Positions 34,128 through 45,945 of a stretch of 64,000 nt of DNA are shown in pieces. The position numbers were made by a program, and so were the translations under genes. A model generated the notes under the pieces. It was not told the origin of the DNA and searched no databases. It saw only the letters and a program-made list of their open reading frames with translations. The stretch spans positions 206,098 to 270,097 of the forward strand of contig NW_026614707.1 of NCBI RefSeq assembly GCF_030052815.1, read 5' to 3'. The DNA comes from Hevea brasiliensis (Eukaryota; Streptophyta; Magnoliopsida; Malpighiales; Euphorbiaceae). Within the stretch, counting starts at the first letter, position 1; each line of letters starts with the position of its first letter.

Positions 34128-34315
34128 ATCAATGATGACGCTACAAGCTTTGTCTTGGATAAGACATCTTGTATGGAAAATTATTTCTTTGTGCAATTCA
34201 TCACCAACGTCCTCCTTTAATTGAGTATTTAATGCTCTCATAATCAGTAGAGCACTTCCTTCAGCAGCATATTCCACCTCTGCGTCCTCCTCCCCTGAAG
34301 ATGTGGAATCACTAA
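34128..34315 (-). pseudogene. Duplicated gag-protease joint fragment
   Basis: Minus-strand codons GEEDAEVEYAAEGSALLIMRAL ... FHTRCLIQDKACSVIID repeat the segment at about 34668-34855. Both share a rare variant (TCAGTAGAGC instead of TCACTAGAGC). This marks a local duplication of about 360 bp with an offset of 540 bp. Confidence 0.88.
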
Positions 34316-34426
34316 TGATATGAACCTGCCTAACTCCGCCTCAAAAGCTAGCTCACAAGGGGAGGTTTGCAAACTCATATATATAACACCCAAGACCTCC
34401 CTGCAGAATCGATGTGGGACGCATCA
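34316..34426 (-). mobile_element. TRIM-like LTR in scrambled segment
   Basis: A fourth 111-bp TRIM LTR reads TGATGCGTCCCACATCG to GTTCATATCA on the minus strand. No target duplication is visible (ACTAA before, TATAC after). Next to it lie 11 bp resembling a gypsy primer-site junction (TATACCAAAAC). Confidence 0.87.
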
Positions 34427-34437
34427 TATACCAAAAC

Positions 34438-34487
34438 TGATGCGTCACACTCAATCTCAAAAGTTTTAGAAAAATCAGGTAAAGCCA
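34438..34487 (-). pseudogene. 50-bp RNase H scrap
   Basis: The minus strand encodes [16 protein letters not shown], the same residues as 29701-29751. It is joined on one side to the TRIM/primer-site piece through a shared GCATCAG, and on the other to gypsy LTR. It is the only pol sequence beyond protease in the right-hand half, so the array's ancestor or its surroundings once contained pol. Confidence 0.85.
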
Positions 34488-34488
34488 A

Positions 34489-34666
34489 ACAGCCAATTTA
34501 CTCACTAAAGGAGCAGAAACAATCTCTCATTAATATTCAAAGTGTGTCCTCCACTCTCTCATCACACTTGTATTTATAGCCTCTTGGCTTCAAAGTTAAA
34601 GACAAAAATATCCCTACTTTAGTAACAGCTGGTTATAACAGCAAAAAGTAAATTTAATACAGCAGC
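34489..34666 (-). mobile_element. Gypsy LTR scrap before array unit A
   Basis: It duplicates 33960-34127 and contains the LTR TATA region (GTATTTATAGCC on plus) and the rearranged outer end, then the GCAGC/protease joint at 34666. Confidence 0.85.
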
Positions 34667-35995
34667 ATCAATGATGACGCTACAAGCTTTGTCTTGGATA
34701 AGACACCTTGTATGGAAAATTGTTTCTCTGTGCAATTCATCACCAACGTCCTCCTTTAATTGAGTATTTAATGCTCTCATAATCAGTAGAGCACTTCCTT
34801 CAGCAGCATATTCCACCTCTGCATCCTCCTCCCCTGAAGATGTGGAATCACTAACAATTTCCTCCCCCGTTTCTATCTCACCATTTTCTCTCATGACCAT
34901 GACTCTCTTGTTAGGGCATTGAGAAGCTATGTGTCCACTGCCCAAACACCTAAAACACTTCACATCTCTATTTCGGGTAGTAGTTGCAACCTCCTTTCCC
35001 TTACTTCCTACAAATTTCTTCTCCACCTTTTATTCCTTTTCCTCATTTCTCTTATATTTGCTAACAGCATTTTCCCTATCCTCCTTCTTCCAATTAGACT
35101 TCCAAGATTAAGAAGTACCTGCATTTCCTCCAAATTTTGACTTGCTTTTAAGTTGCCTTTCTACCTTCATAGCCATGTGGACCATGTCCTCCAACTCAAC
35201 ATAGTGATGTAACTCAACAATATGAGCAATCTCCTTGTTTAGCCCATTCAAGAATCTAGCCATGGTGGCTTCTCTATCCTCCTCCACATTTGCTCTAATC
35301 ATAGCAATTTCCATTTCTTTATGATAATCTTCGACACATTTAGAACCTTGAGTCAATCTTTGTAACCTCTGATGTAGCTCTCTATAGTAATGGCTAGGAA
35401 CAAATCTCCTTCTCATCATAGACTTCATCTCACCCCAGGTTGCAATTGATTGCTCATAATTTCTCCTTCTACTAATCAACACTTGATCCCACCATACCAA
35501 AGCATAATCAGTAAATTCTACTACTGCTAACTTTACTTTCTTCTCCTCTGAATAGTGATGACAATCAAACACAGCTTCTACCTTCCTTTCCCATTCTAGA
35601 TACACATCCGGATCATTTTTCCCTTGGAAAGAAGGGATGCTCATTTTAATACTTTTGACATTGCCATCTACCCTATTCCTCTCTCTTTCCTCTCTTCTTA
35701 TCCTCCTATCCCTATTCCTCCTATCTTCAGCTCTTCTCTCATACCTACCCCTCCTAGGTCTTTCAACCTCAAAATCATAGTTATCAACCTCATCTTCATC
35801 AGATTCAACTACGGGAGGTACAAGATCCCTCCTATTTGGCCTTCTCTCATTTTGCCTATCTCTTTGCTCCAATCTTTCCAACCTATCTATGATTCCATTG
35901 CACACAACATTCATTCTTTCAAATTGTTGTCTGACAGCCTGCATGTAGAATGGATTTTCACTTTCCCCCTCACTACCATCACCCCTTCTAGACAT
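34667..35995 (-). pseudogene. gag: Gag of unit A
   Basis: The start MSRRG is at 35995; an upstream ATG at 36043 is in frame through one extra T and is probably irrelevant. The N-terminal and capsid parts are open to a TAA at about 35108 (a Ser codon TCA in the left element). A second TAA lies near 35030, and then the knuckle and protease stub are open to the joint at 34667. The residue before the joint is the catalytic Asp. One private change gives Gly in VDGNVKS. Confidence 0.9.
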
Positions 35996-37539
35996 GTTTT
36001 TCAGATCTGCAAGAAAATGGTTAGTGTAAAGAAAACACCTCACTCACTCCCTTACGTGTTTACACTCAACAGGGGACACTCCACTCGTGTTTAACTCAAC
36101 AAGGCTTTTCCCCTCTTATGAACTCACCACTCTGTGCCTTTTACCTCTCTTGGCTATGTCCACAAGTTCTTATCAAACTCAAGTAACTCAAACCAGGACT
36201 GTACTCACAAAAATTTAACATACAATAAAATTCTTGAACGAGATGGATCAAAACGAGTAATCAAGAAAGCAATAATGTGACACAAGAAGTCAAGAAAAGA
36301 AAAGCTCAAGCATGGAAATGTAATGCAATAAGCAATCAAGAAAGAAGACACCAAAATAAAAGAGTAATAAGCTGGAAAAGTGACAACCTAAAGAAGTGAT
36401 ATCAAGCTTAAATATCCAAGTTTGCCACCAACTTATCGCAATTACCAGCAGTTCACACAATACACCAAGAATTGCATAAATTTAGGATCACCAAGCAAAC
36501 GAGTGCATTTTGATCTGAAATTGAGTAGGCAAATGCCAACCCAATACTGACTAATTGCAGCTAGAATTTTAGGCTTTTCTTGAAAGACTTACTATGTAAA
36601 TCAAATGTAATCGTGTCTGCCGCGAAATTTTGGTTCCCCGCACAAACGATTAAATTTTCAGCTGAAATTTAATTTGAGAATAGCTCAAATGTGGCACAAA
36701 CAACCTGTAAATTTTCAGGTTCTGGGCTGATTTACTATGTGAACTTAATTTGATCGTGTCCGCCGCAAAATTTTGGTTCCCCGCACAAACGGATGAATTT
36801 TAAGCTGAAATTTAATTTGGGAACTACTGATATGGGGTATAAACACCCGGTAAATTTTCAGAAATTTCTGGGTATATTTGCTATGTGAACTTATTTTGAT
36901 CGATTCTGCCGCAAAAATTTTGGTTCCCCGCACAAACGGTTGAATTTTAAGCTGAAATTTAATTTGGGAACTACCGAGGTGGGGTATAAACACCCTGTAA
37001 ATTTTCAGGCATTTCTGGATCTATTTGCTATGTGAACTTAATTTGATCGCATCTGCCGCAAAATTTTGGTTCAGTGGGCAAACAGTATCGAACAACCCCC
37101 AAAATTTATACCCAACGTCTTAAACACACCCAAATAATGCTGGTAAATTTTCAGGCCTAATAGGTAAGTCGAACTCAATGACCCAAATAATCTCTCATGC
37201 TTGATATCAAAATGAAGGAAGCAAGATGGATAGCTAGAATAATGGCTTTGGCTTGATTAACCTAAAACCTTAAGACAAACTCAACAAAACAAATTTTTAA
37301 ACAAACAAGTCATACTAAACCCCAAGAGCCAATTTCGGTCAAGCATACAATGAACAAAAATGTGAATAACAGAAACACAATAAGAAGCAAAATAAGGTTT
37401 AGCAAGAAAGAACCAGATGCAAGATGAAGAAGAAGAAACAAATATGGAACTAAAGCCAAATAGCAAATATGAAAAAGGTAACAAAAAAAAAAAAGAATAA
37501 GAAGCAAATAGAGAATCTACCTTGTTTGGACGTCCCTTT

Positions 37540-37551
37540 GCTCTGATACCA
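37540..37551 (-). promoter_or_regulatory. Primer-binding site, unit A
   Basis: TGGTATCAGAGC on the minus strand, followed by AAAGGGACGTCC. The matching sites in the other units are at 40852-40863, 44163-44174, 47469-47480, 50780-50791, 54096-54107, 57427-57438 and 60720-60731, all unchanged. Confidence 0.92.
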
Positions 37552-37894
37552 AAAACTGATGTGAACCTTCAAGTAATTGGTAACTTGAAAACCCACATTC
37601 AAGAATTAAATGAACAATATGGAAAGCACCAAATCAAGATGTATGAATTTGAATCTTTGAACCAGCACAATCAGATTGTTGTGTAATTCAAAGAAAATAT
37701 CAGAAATGGGATTCTTGACCTAATTCATATGGAGAATGAATAAACTAAGAATATTATGCACATTAAACCTTGCAAGATAGAATCTCAGCAAGTTAATGAG
37801 CTTCACAAGAACAAAGGCAACAGCCAATTTACTCACTTTAGAAACAATCTCTCATTAATATTCAAAGTGTGTCCTCCACTCTCTCATCACACTT

Positions 37895-37907
37895 GTATTT
37901 ATTATAG
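37895..37907 (-). promoter_or_regulatory. TATA-like box in array LTR, unit A
   Basis: The minus strand reads CTATAATAAATAC, the LTR TATA site with three extra bases. The same altered form is in the LTRs near 41213, 44525, 47830, 51140 and 54455. The unaltered form is near 57783 and 61078. It would direct transcription toward the leader and gag of the same unit. Confidence 0.5.
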
Positions 37908-37993
37908 CCTCTTGGCTTCAAAGCTAAAGACAAAAATATCCCTACTTTAGTAACAGCTGGTTATAACAGCAAAAGTAAATTTAATACAGCAGC

Positions 37994-39318
37994 ATCAATG
38001 ATGACGCTACAAGCTTTGTCTTGGATAAGACACCTTGTATGGAAAATTGTTTCTCTGTGCAATTCATCACCAACGTCCTCCTTTAATTGAGTATTTAATG
38101 CTCTCATAATCACTAGAGCACTTCCTTCAGCAGCATATTCCACCTCTGCGTCCTCCTCCCCTGAAGATGTGGAATCACTAACAATTTCCTCCCCCGTTTC
38201 TATCTCACCATTTTCTCTCATGACCATGACTCTCTTGTTAGGGCATTGAGAAGCTAGCTATGTGTCCACTGCCCAAACACCTAAAACACTTCACATCTCT
38301 ATTTGGGTAGTAGTTGCAACCTCCTTTCCTTTACTTCCTACAAATTTCTTCTCCACCTTTTATTCCTTTTCCTCATTTCTCTTATATTTGCTAACAGCAT
38401 TTTCCTATCCTCCTTCTTCCAATTAGACTTCCAAGATTAAGAAGTACCTGCATTTCCTCCAAATTTTGACTTGCTTTTAAGTTGCCTTTCTACCTTCATA
38501 GCCATGTGGACCATATCCTCCAACTCAACATAGTGATGTAACTCAACAATATGAGCAATCTCCTTGTTTAGCCCATTCAAGAATCTAGCCATGGTGGCTT
38601 CTCTATCCTCCTCCACATTTGCTCTAATCATAGCAATTTCCATTTCTTTATGATAATCTTCAACACTTTTAGAACCTTGAGTCAATCTTTGTAACCTCTG
38701 ATGTAGCTCTCTATAGTAATGGCTAGGAACAAATCTCCTTCTCATCATAGACTTCATCTCACCCCAGGTTGCAATTGATTGCTCATAATTTCTCCTTCTA
38801 CTAATCAACACTTGATCCCACCATACCAAAGCATAATCAGTAAATTCTACTACTGCTAACTTTACTTTCTTCTCCTCTGAATAGTGATGACAATCAAACA
38901 CAGCTTCTACCTTCCTTTCCCATTCTAGATACACATCCGGATCATTTTCCCTTGGAAAGAAGGGATGCTCATTTTAATACTCTTGACATTGTCATCTACC
39001 CTATTCCTCTCTCTTTCCTCTCTTCTCATCCACCTATCCCTATTCCACCTATCTTCAGCTCTTCTCTCATACCTCACACTCCAAGGACTTTCAACCTCAA
39101 AATCATAGTTATCAACCTCATCTTCATCAGATTCAACTACGGGAGGTACAAGATCCCTCCTATTTGGCCTTCTCTCATTTTGCCTATCTCTTTGCTCCAA
39201 TCTTTCCAACCTATCTATGATTCCATTGCACACAACATTCATTCTTTCAAATTGTTGTCACAGCCTGCATCTAGAATTGATTTTCACTTTCCCCTCACTA
39301 CCATCACCCCTTCTAGAC
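37994..39318 (-). pseudogene. gag: Gag of unit B, additional frameshifts
   Basis: Besides the shared TAA codons it has a one-base loss near 38945 that splits the capsid part into two frames (38437-38934 and 38925-39242). It also has a one-base loss in the zinc-knuckle region (ATTTGGGTAG), the AGCT insertion next to it, and a damaged N-terminal segment around 39255. Several Arg codons became Trp in the charged region (DRWNRDRWMRREE). Confidence 0.88.
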
Positions 39319-41312
39319 ATGTTTTTCAGATCTGCAAGAAAATGGTTAGTGTAAAGAAAACACCTCACTCACACTCAACAGGGGACACTCCACTCGTGTT
39401 TAACTCAACAAGGCTTTTCCCTCTTATGAACTCACCACTCTGTGCCTTTTACCTCTCTTGGCTATGTCCACAAGTTCTTATCAAACTCAAGTAACTCAAA
39501 CCGGGACTGTACTCACAAAAATTTAACATACAATAAAATTCTTGAACGAGATGGATCAAAACGAGTAATCAAGAAAGCAATAATGTGACTCAAGAAATCA
39601 AGAAAAGAAAAGCTCAAGTATGGAAATGTAATGCAATAAGGAATCAAGAAAGAAGGCACCAAAATAAAAGAGTAATAAGCTGGAAAAGTGACAACCTAAA
39701 GAAGTGATATCAAGCGTAAATATCCAAGTTTGCCACCAACTTATCACAAATACCAGCAGTTCACACAATACACCAAGAATTGCATAAATTTAGGATCACC
39801 AAGCAAACGAGTGCATTTTGATCTGAAATTGAGTAGGCAAATGCAACCCAATACTGACCAATTGCTGCTAGAATTTTAGGCTATTCTTGACAGAATTACT
39901 ATGTAAATCAAATGTAATTGTGTCTGCCGCAAAATTGTGGTTCCCCACACAAACGATTAAATTTTGAGCTGAAATTTAATTTGAGAATAGCTCAAATGTG
40001 GCACAAAGAACCCGTAAATTTTTAGGAATTTCTGGGCTGATTTACTATGTGAACTTAATTTGATCGTGTCTGCCGCAAAATTTTGATTTCCCACACAAAC
40101 GATTAAATTTTGAGCTGAAATTTAATTTGAGAACTACTGATATGGGGTATAAACACTCGGTAAATTTTCAGAAATTTCTGAGTATATTTGCTATGTGAAC
40201 TTATTTTGATCGATTCTGCCGCAAAATTTTGGTTCCCCACACAAACGGTTGAATTTTTAGCTGAAATTTAATTTGGGAACTACCGAAGTGGGGTATAAAC
40301 ACCCTGTAAATTTTCAGGCATTTATGGGTCTATTTGCTATGTGAACTTAATTTGATCGGATCTGCCGCAAAATTTTCGTTCAGTGGGCAAACAGTATCGA
40401 ACAACCCCCAAAATTTATACCCAACGTCTTAAACACACCCAAATAATGCTGGTAAAGTTTCAGGCCTAATAGGTAAGTCGAACTCAATGACCCAAATAAT
40501 CTCTCATGCTTGATATCAAAATGAAGGAAGCAAGATGGATAGCTAGAATAATGGCTTTGGCTTGATTAACCTAAAACCTTAAGACAAACTCAACAAAACA
40601 AATTTTTAAACAAACAAGTCATACTAAACCCCAAGAGCCAATTTCGGTCAAGCATACAATGAACAAAAATGTGAATAACAGAAACACAATAAGAAGCAAA
40701 ATAAGGTTTAGCAAGAAAGAACCAGATGCAAGATGAAGAAGAAGAAACAAATATGGAACTAAAGCCAAATAGCAAATATGAAAAAGGTAACAAAAAAAAA
40801 AAAAAAGAATAAGAAGCAAATAGAGAATCTACCTTGTTTGGACGTCCCTTTGCTCTGATACCAAAAACTGATGTGAACCTTCAAGTAATTGGTAACTTGA
40901 AAACCCACATTCAAGAATTAAATGAACAATATGGAAAGCACCAAATCAAGATGTATGAATTTGAATCTTTGAACCAGCACAATCAGATTGTTGTGTAATT
41001 CAAAGAAAATATCAGAAATGGGATTCTTGACCTAATTCATATGGAGAATGAATAAACCAAGAATATTATGCACATTAAACCTTGCAAGATAGAATCTCAG
41101 CAAGTTAATGAGCTTCACAAGAACAAAGGCAACAGCCAATTTACTCACTAAAGGAGCAGAAACAATCTCTCATTAATATTCAAAGTGTGTCCTCCACTCT
41201 CTCATCACACTTGTATTTATTATAGCCTCTTGGCTTCAAAGCTAAAGACAAAAATATCCCTACTTTAGTAACAGCTGGTTATAACAGCAAAAAGTAAATT
41301 TAATACAGCAGC
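37994..41312 (-). repeat. Array unit B
   Basis: Leader about 39325-40851, primer site 40852-40863, LTR 40869-41312. The leader has the shortened CACTCACACTCAACAGG form shared with C, and several private changes (for example GATTTCCCACACAAACG near 40085). It is the most divergent unit. Confidence 0.9.
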
Positions 41313-42634
41313 ATCAATGATGACGCTACAAGCTTTGTCTTGGATAAGACACCTTGTATGGAAAATTGTTTCTCTGTGCAATTCATCACCAACGTCCTCC
41401 TTTAATTGAGTATTTAATGCTCTCATAATCACTAGAGCACTTCCTTCAGCAGCATATTCCACCTCTGCGTCCTCCTCCTGAAGATGTGGAATCACTAACA
41501 ATTTCCTCCCCCGTTTCTATCTCACCATTTTCTCTCATGACCATGACTCTCTTGTTAGGGCATTGAGAAGCTAGCTATGTGTCCACTGCCCAAACACCTA
41601 AAACACTTCACATCTCTATTTCGGGTAGTAGTTGCAACCTCCTTTCCTTTACTTCCTACAAATTTCTTCTCCACCTTTTATTCCTTTTCCTCATTTCTCT
41701 TATATTTGCTAACAGCATTTTCCCTATCCTCCTTCTTCCAATTAGACTTCCAAGATTAAGAAGTACCTGCATTTCCTCCAAATTTTGACTTGCTTTTAAG
41801 TTGCCTTTCTACCTTCATAGCCATGTGGACCATATCCTCCAACTCAACATAGTGATGTAACTCAACAATATGAGCAATCTCCTTGTTTAGCCCATTCAAG
41901 AATCTAGCCATGGTGGCTTCTCTATCCTCCTCCACATTTGCTCTAATCATAGCAATTTCCATTTCTTTATGATAATCTTCAACACTTTTAGAACCTTGAG
42001 TCAATCTTTGTAACCTCTGATGTAGCTCTCTATAGTAATGGCTAGGAACAAATCTCCTTCTCATCATAGACTTCATCTCACCCCAGGTTGCAATTGATTG
42101 CTCATAATTTCTCCTTCTACTAATCAACACTTGATCCCACCATACCAAAGCATAATCAGTAAATTCTACTACTGCTAACTTTACTTTCTTCTCCTCTGAA
42201 TAGTGATGACAATCAAACACAGCTTCTACCTTCCTTTCCCATTCTAGATACACATCCGGATCAATATTCCCTTGGAAAGAAGGGATGCTCATTTTAATAC
42301 TCTTGACATTGTCATCTACCCTATTCCTCTCTCTTTCCTCTCTTCTCATCCTCCTATCCCTATTCCTCCTATCTTCAGCTCTTCTCTCATACCTACCCCT
42401 CCTAGGTCTTTCAACCTCAAAATCATAGTTATCAACCTCATCTTCATCAGATTCAACTACGGGAGGTACAAGATCCCTCCTATTTGGCCTTCTCTCATTT
42501 TGCCTATCTCTTTGCTCCAATCTTTCCAACCTATCTATGATTCCATTGCACACAACATTCATTCTTGCACACAACCTATCTCTTTACTTGATTTTCACTT
42601 TCCCCCTCACTACCATCACCCCTTCTAGACATGT
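41313..42634 (-). pseudogene. gag: Gag of unit C, altered N-terminus
   Basis: The first gag codons are replaced by a stretch reading TTGCACACAACCTATC near 42565, so the frame begins at an internal [11 protein letters not shown] (42574). This stretch looks copied from the neighbouring CACACAAC and CCTATCTCTTTG tracts of gag itself. It has a two-base loss near 41475 and a private Ile (GNIDPD). Shared TAA at 41756. Confidence 0.88.
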
Positions 42635-44622
42635 TTTTCAGATCTGCAAGAAAATGGTTAGTGTAAAGAAAACACCTCACTCACACTCAACAGGGGACAC
42701 TCCACTCGTGTTTAACTCAACAAGGCTTTTCCCCTCTTATGAACTCACCACTCTGTGCCTTTTACCTCTCTTGGCTATGTCCACAAGTTCTTATCAAACT
42801 CAAGTAACTCAAACCGGGACTGTACTCACAAAAATTTAACATACAATAAAATTCTTGAACGAGATGGATCAAAACGAGTAATCAAGAAAGCAATAATGTG
42901 ACACAAGAAGTCAAGAAAAGAAAAGCTCAAGCATGGAAATGTAATGCAATAAGCAATCAAGAAAGAAGACACCAAAATAAAAGAGTAATAAGCTGGAAAA
43001 GTGACAACCTAAAGAAGTGATATCAAGCTTAAATATCCAAGTTTGCCACCAACTTATCGCAATTACCAGCAGTTCACACAATACACCAAGAATTGCACAA
43101 ATTTAGGATCGCCAAGCAAACGAGTGCATTTTGATCTGAAATTGAGTAGGCAAATGCAACCCAATACTGACTAATTGCAGCTAGAATTTTAGGCTTTTCC
43201 TGACAGACTTACTATGTAAATCAAATGTAATCGTGTCTGCCGTAAAATTTTGGTTTCCCACACAAACGATTAAATTTTGAGCTGAAATTTAATTTGAGAA
43301 TAGCTCAAATGTGGCACAAACAACCTGTAAATTTTCAGGATTTTCTGGGCTGATTTACTATGTGAACTTAATTTGATCGTGTCCGCCGAAAAATTTTGGT
43401 TCCCCACACAAACGGATGAATTTTAAACTGAAATTTAATTTGGAAACTACTGATATGGGGTATAAACACCCGGTAAATTTTCAGAAATTTCTGGGTATAT
43501 TTGCTATGTGAACTTATTTTGATCGATTCTGCCACAAAAATTTTGGTTCCCCGCACAAACGGTTGAATTTTAAGCTGAAATTTAATTTGGGAACTACCGA
43601 AGTGGGGTATAAACACCCTGTAAATTTTCAGGCATTTATGGGTCTATTTGCTATGTGAACTTAATTTGATCGGATCTGCCGCAAAATTTTGGTTCAGTAG
43701 GCAAACAATATTAAACAAACCCAAAATTTACACCCAATGTCTTAAACACACCCAAATAATGCTGGTAAAGTTTCAGGCCTAATAGGTAAGTCGAACTCAA
43801 TGACCCAAATAATCTCTCATGCTTGATATCAAAATGAAGGAAGCAAGATGGATAGCTAGAATAATGGCTTTGGCTTGATTAACCTAAAACCTTAAGACAA
43901 ACTCAACAAAACAAATTTTTAAACAAACAAGTCATACTAAACCCCAAGAGCCAATTTCGGTCAAGCATACAATGAACAAAAATGTGAATAACAGAAACAC
44001 AATAAGAAGCAAAATAAGGTTTAGCAAGAAAGAACCAGATGCAAGATGAAGAAGAAGAAACAAATATGGAACTAAAGCCAAATAGCAAATATGAAAAAGG
44101 TAACAAAAAAAAAAAAAGAATAAGAAGCAAATAGAGAATCTACCTTGTTTGGACGTCCCTTTGCTCTGATACCAAAAACTGATGTGAACCTTCAAGTAAT
44201 TGGTAACTTGAAAACCCACATTCAAGAATTAAATGAACAATATGGAAAGCACCAAATCAAGATGTATGAATTTGAATCTTTGAACCAGCACAATCAGATT
44301 GTTGTGTAATTCAAAGAAAATATCAGAAATGGGATTCTTGACCTAATTCATATGGAGAATGAATAAACCAAGAATATTATGCACATTAAACCTTGCAAGA
44401 TAGAATCTCAGCAAGTTAATGAGCTTCACAAGAACAAAGGCAACAGCCAATTTACTCACTAAAGGAGCAGAAACAATCTCTCATTAATATTCAAAGTGTG
44501 TCCTCCACTCTCTCATCACACTTGTATTTATTATAGCCTCTTGGCTTCAAAGCTAAAGACAAAAATATCCCTACTTTAGTAACAGCTGGTTATAACAGCA
44601 AAAGTAAATTTAATACAGCAGC
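41313..44622 (-). repeat. Array unit C
   Basis: Leader about 42636-44162, primer site 44163-44174, LTR 44180-44622. It has the CACTCACACTCAACAGG leader form like B, but the altered gag start like D and E. Confidence 0.92.
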
Positions 44623-45945
44623 ATCAATGATGACGCTACAAGCTTTGTCTTGGATAAGACACCTTGTATGGAAAATTGTTTCTCTGTGCAATTCATCACC
44701 AACGTCCTCCTTTAATTGAGTATTTAATGCTCTCATAATCACTAGAGCACTTCCTTCAGCAGCATATTCCACCTCTGCGTCCTCCTCCCCTGAAGATGTG
44801 GAATCACTAACAATTTCCTCCCCCGTTTCTATCTCACCATTTTCTCTCATGACCATGACTCTCTTGTTAGGGCATTGAGAAGCTAGCTATGTGTCCACTG
44901 CCCAAACACCTAAAACACTTCACATCTCTATTTCGGTAGTAGTTGCAACCTCCTTTCCTTTACTTCCTACAAATTTCTTCTCCACCTTTTATTCCTTTTC
45001 CTCATTTCTCTTATATTTGCTAACAGCATTTTCCCTATCCTCCTTCTTCCAATTAGACTTCCAAGATTAAGAAGTACCTGCATTTCCTCCAAATTTTGAC
45101 TTGCTTTTAAGTTGCCTTTCTACCTTCATAGCCATGTGGACCATATCCTCCAACTCAACATAGTGATGTAACTCAACAATATGAGCAATCTCCTTGTTTA
45201 GCCCATTCAAGAATCTAGCCATGGTGGCTTCTCTATCCTCCTCCACATTTGCTCTAATCATAGCAATTTCCATTTCTTTATGATAATCTTCAACACTTTT
45301 AGAACCTTGAGTCAATCTTTGTAACCTCTGATGTAGCTCTCTATAGTAATGGCTAGGAACAAATCTCCTTCTCATCATAGACTTCATCTCACCCCAGGTT
45401 GCAATTGATTGCTCATAATTTCTCCTTCTACTAATCAACACTTGATCCCACCATACCAAAGCATAATCAGTAAATTCTACTACTGCTAACTTTACTTTCT
45501 TCTCCTCTGAATAGTGATGACAATCAAACACAGCTTCTACCTTCCTTTCCCATTCTAGATACACATCCGGATCATTTTTCCCTTGGAAAGAAGGGATGCT
45601 CATTTTAATACTCTTGACATTGTCATCTACCCTATTCCTCTCTCTTTCCTCTCTTCTCATCCTCCTATCCCTATTCCTCCTATCTTCAGCTCTTCTCTCA
45701 TACCTACCCCTCCTAGGTCTTTCAACCTCAAAATCATAGTTATCAACCTCATCTTCATCAGATTCAACTACTGGAGGTACAAGATCCCTCCTATTTGGCC
45801 TTCTCTCATTTTGCCTATCTCTTTGCTCCAATCTTTCCAACCTATCTATGATTCCATTGCACACAACATTCATTCTTGCACACAACCTATCTCTTTACTT
45901 GATTTTCACTTTCCCCCTCACTACCATCACCCCTTCTAGACATGT
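44623..45945 (-). pseudogene. gag: Gag of unit D
   Basis: It has the same altered N-terminus as C and E (open from 45885), the shared stop at 45067, and a one-base loss near 44934 (ATTTCGGTAG) in the zinc-knuckle region. The capsid part is otherwise open. Confidence 0.88.

Larger units (their letters stand above)
34667..37993 (-). repeat. Array unit A
   Basis: Gag/protease stub 34667-35995, leader 35996-37539, primer site 37540-37551, partial LTR 37557-37993. The leader has the AATGCCAACCC form and full CACTCCCTTACG tract, shared with units G-I. The gag/protease end lacks the AGCT insertion found in B-G. Confidence 0.92.

Noticed and set aside
37281..37507. Hydrophobic short frames in the leader (MLLILFF..., MFIPHLGSS...) seen in each unit
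   Set aside because: They lie in the untranslated leader, change frame with poly-A length between units and match no family I recognise.
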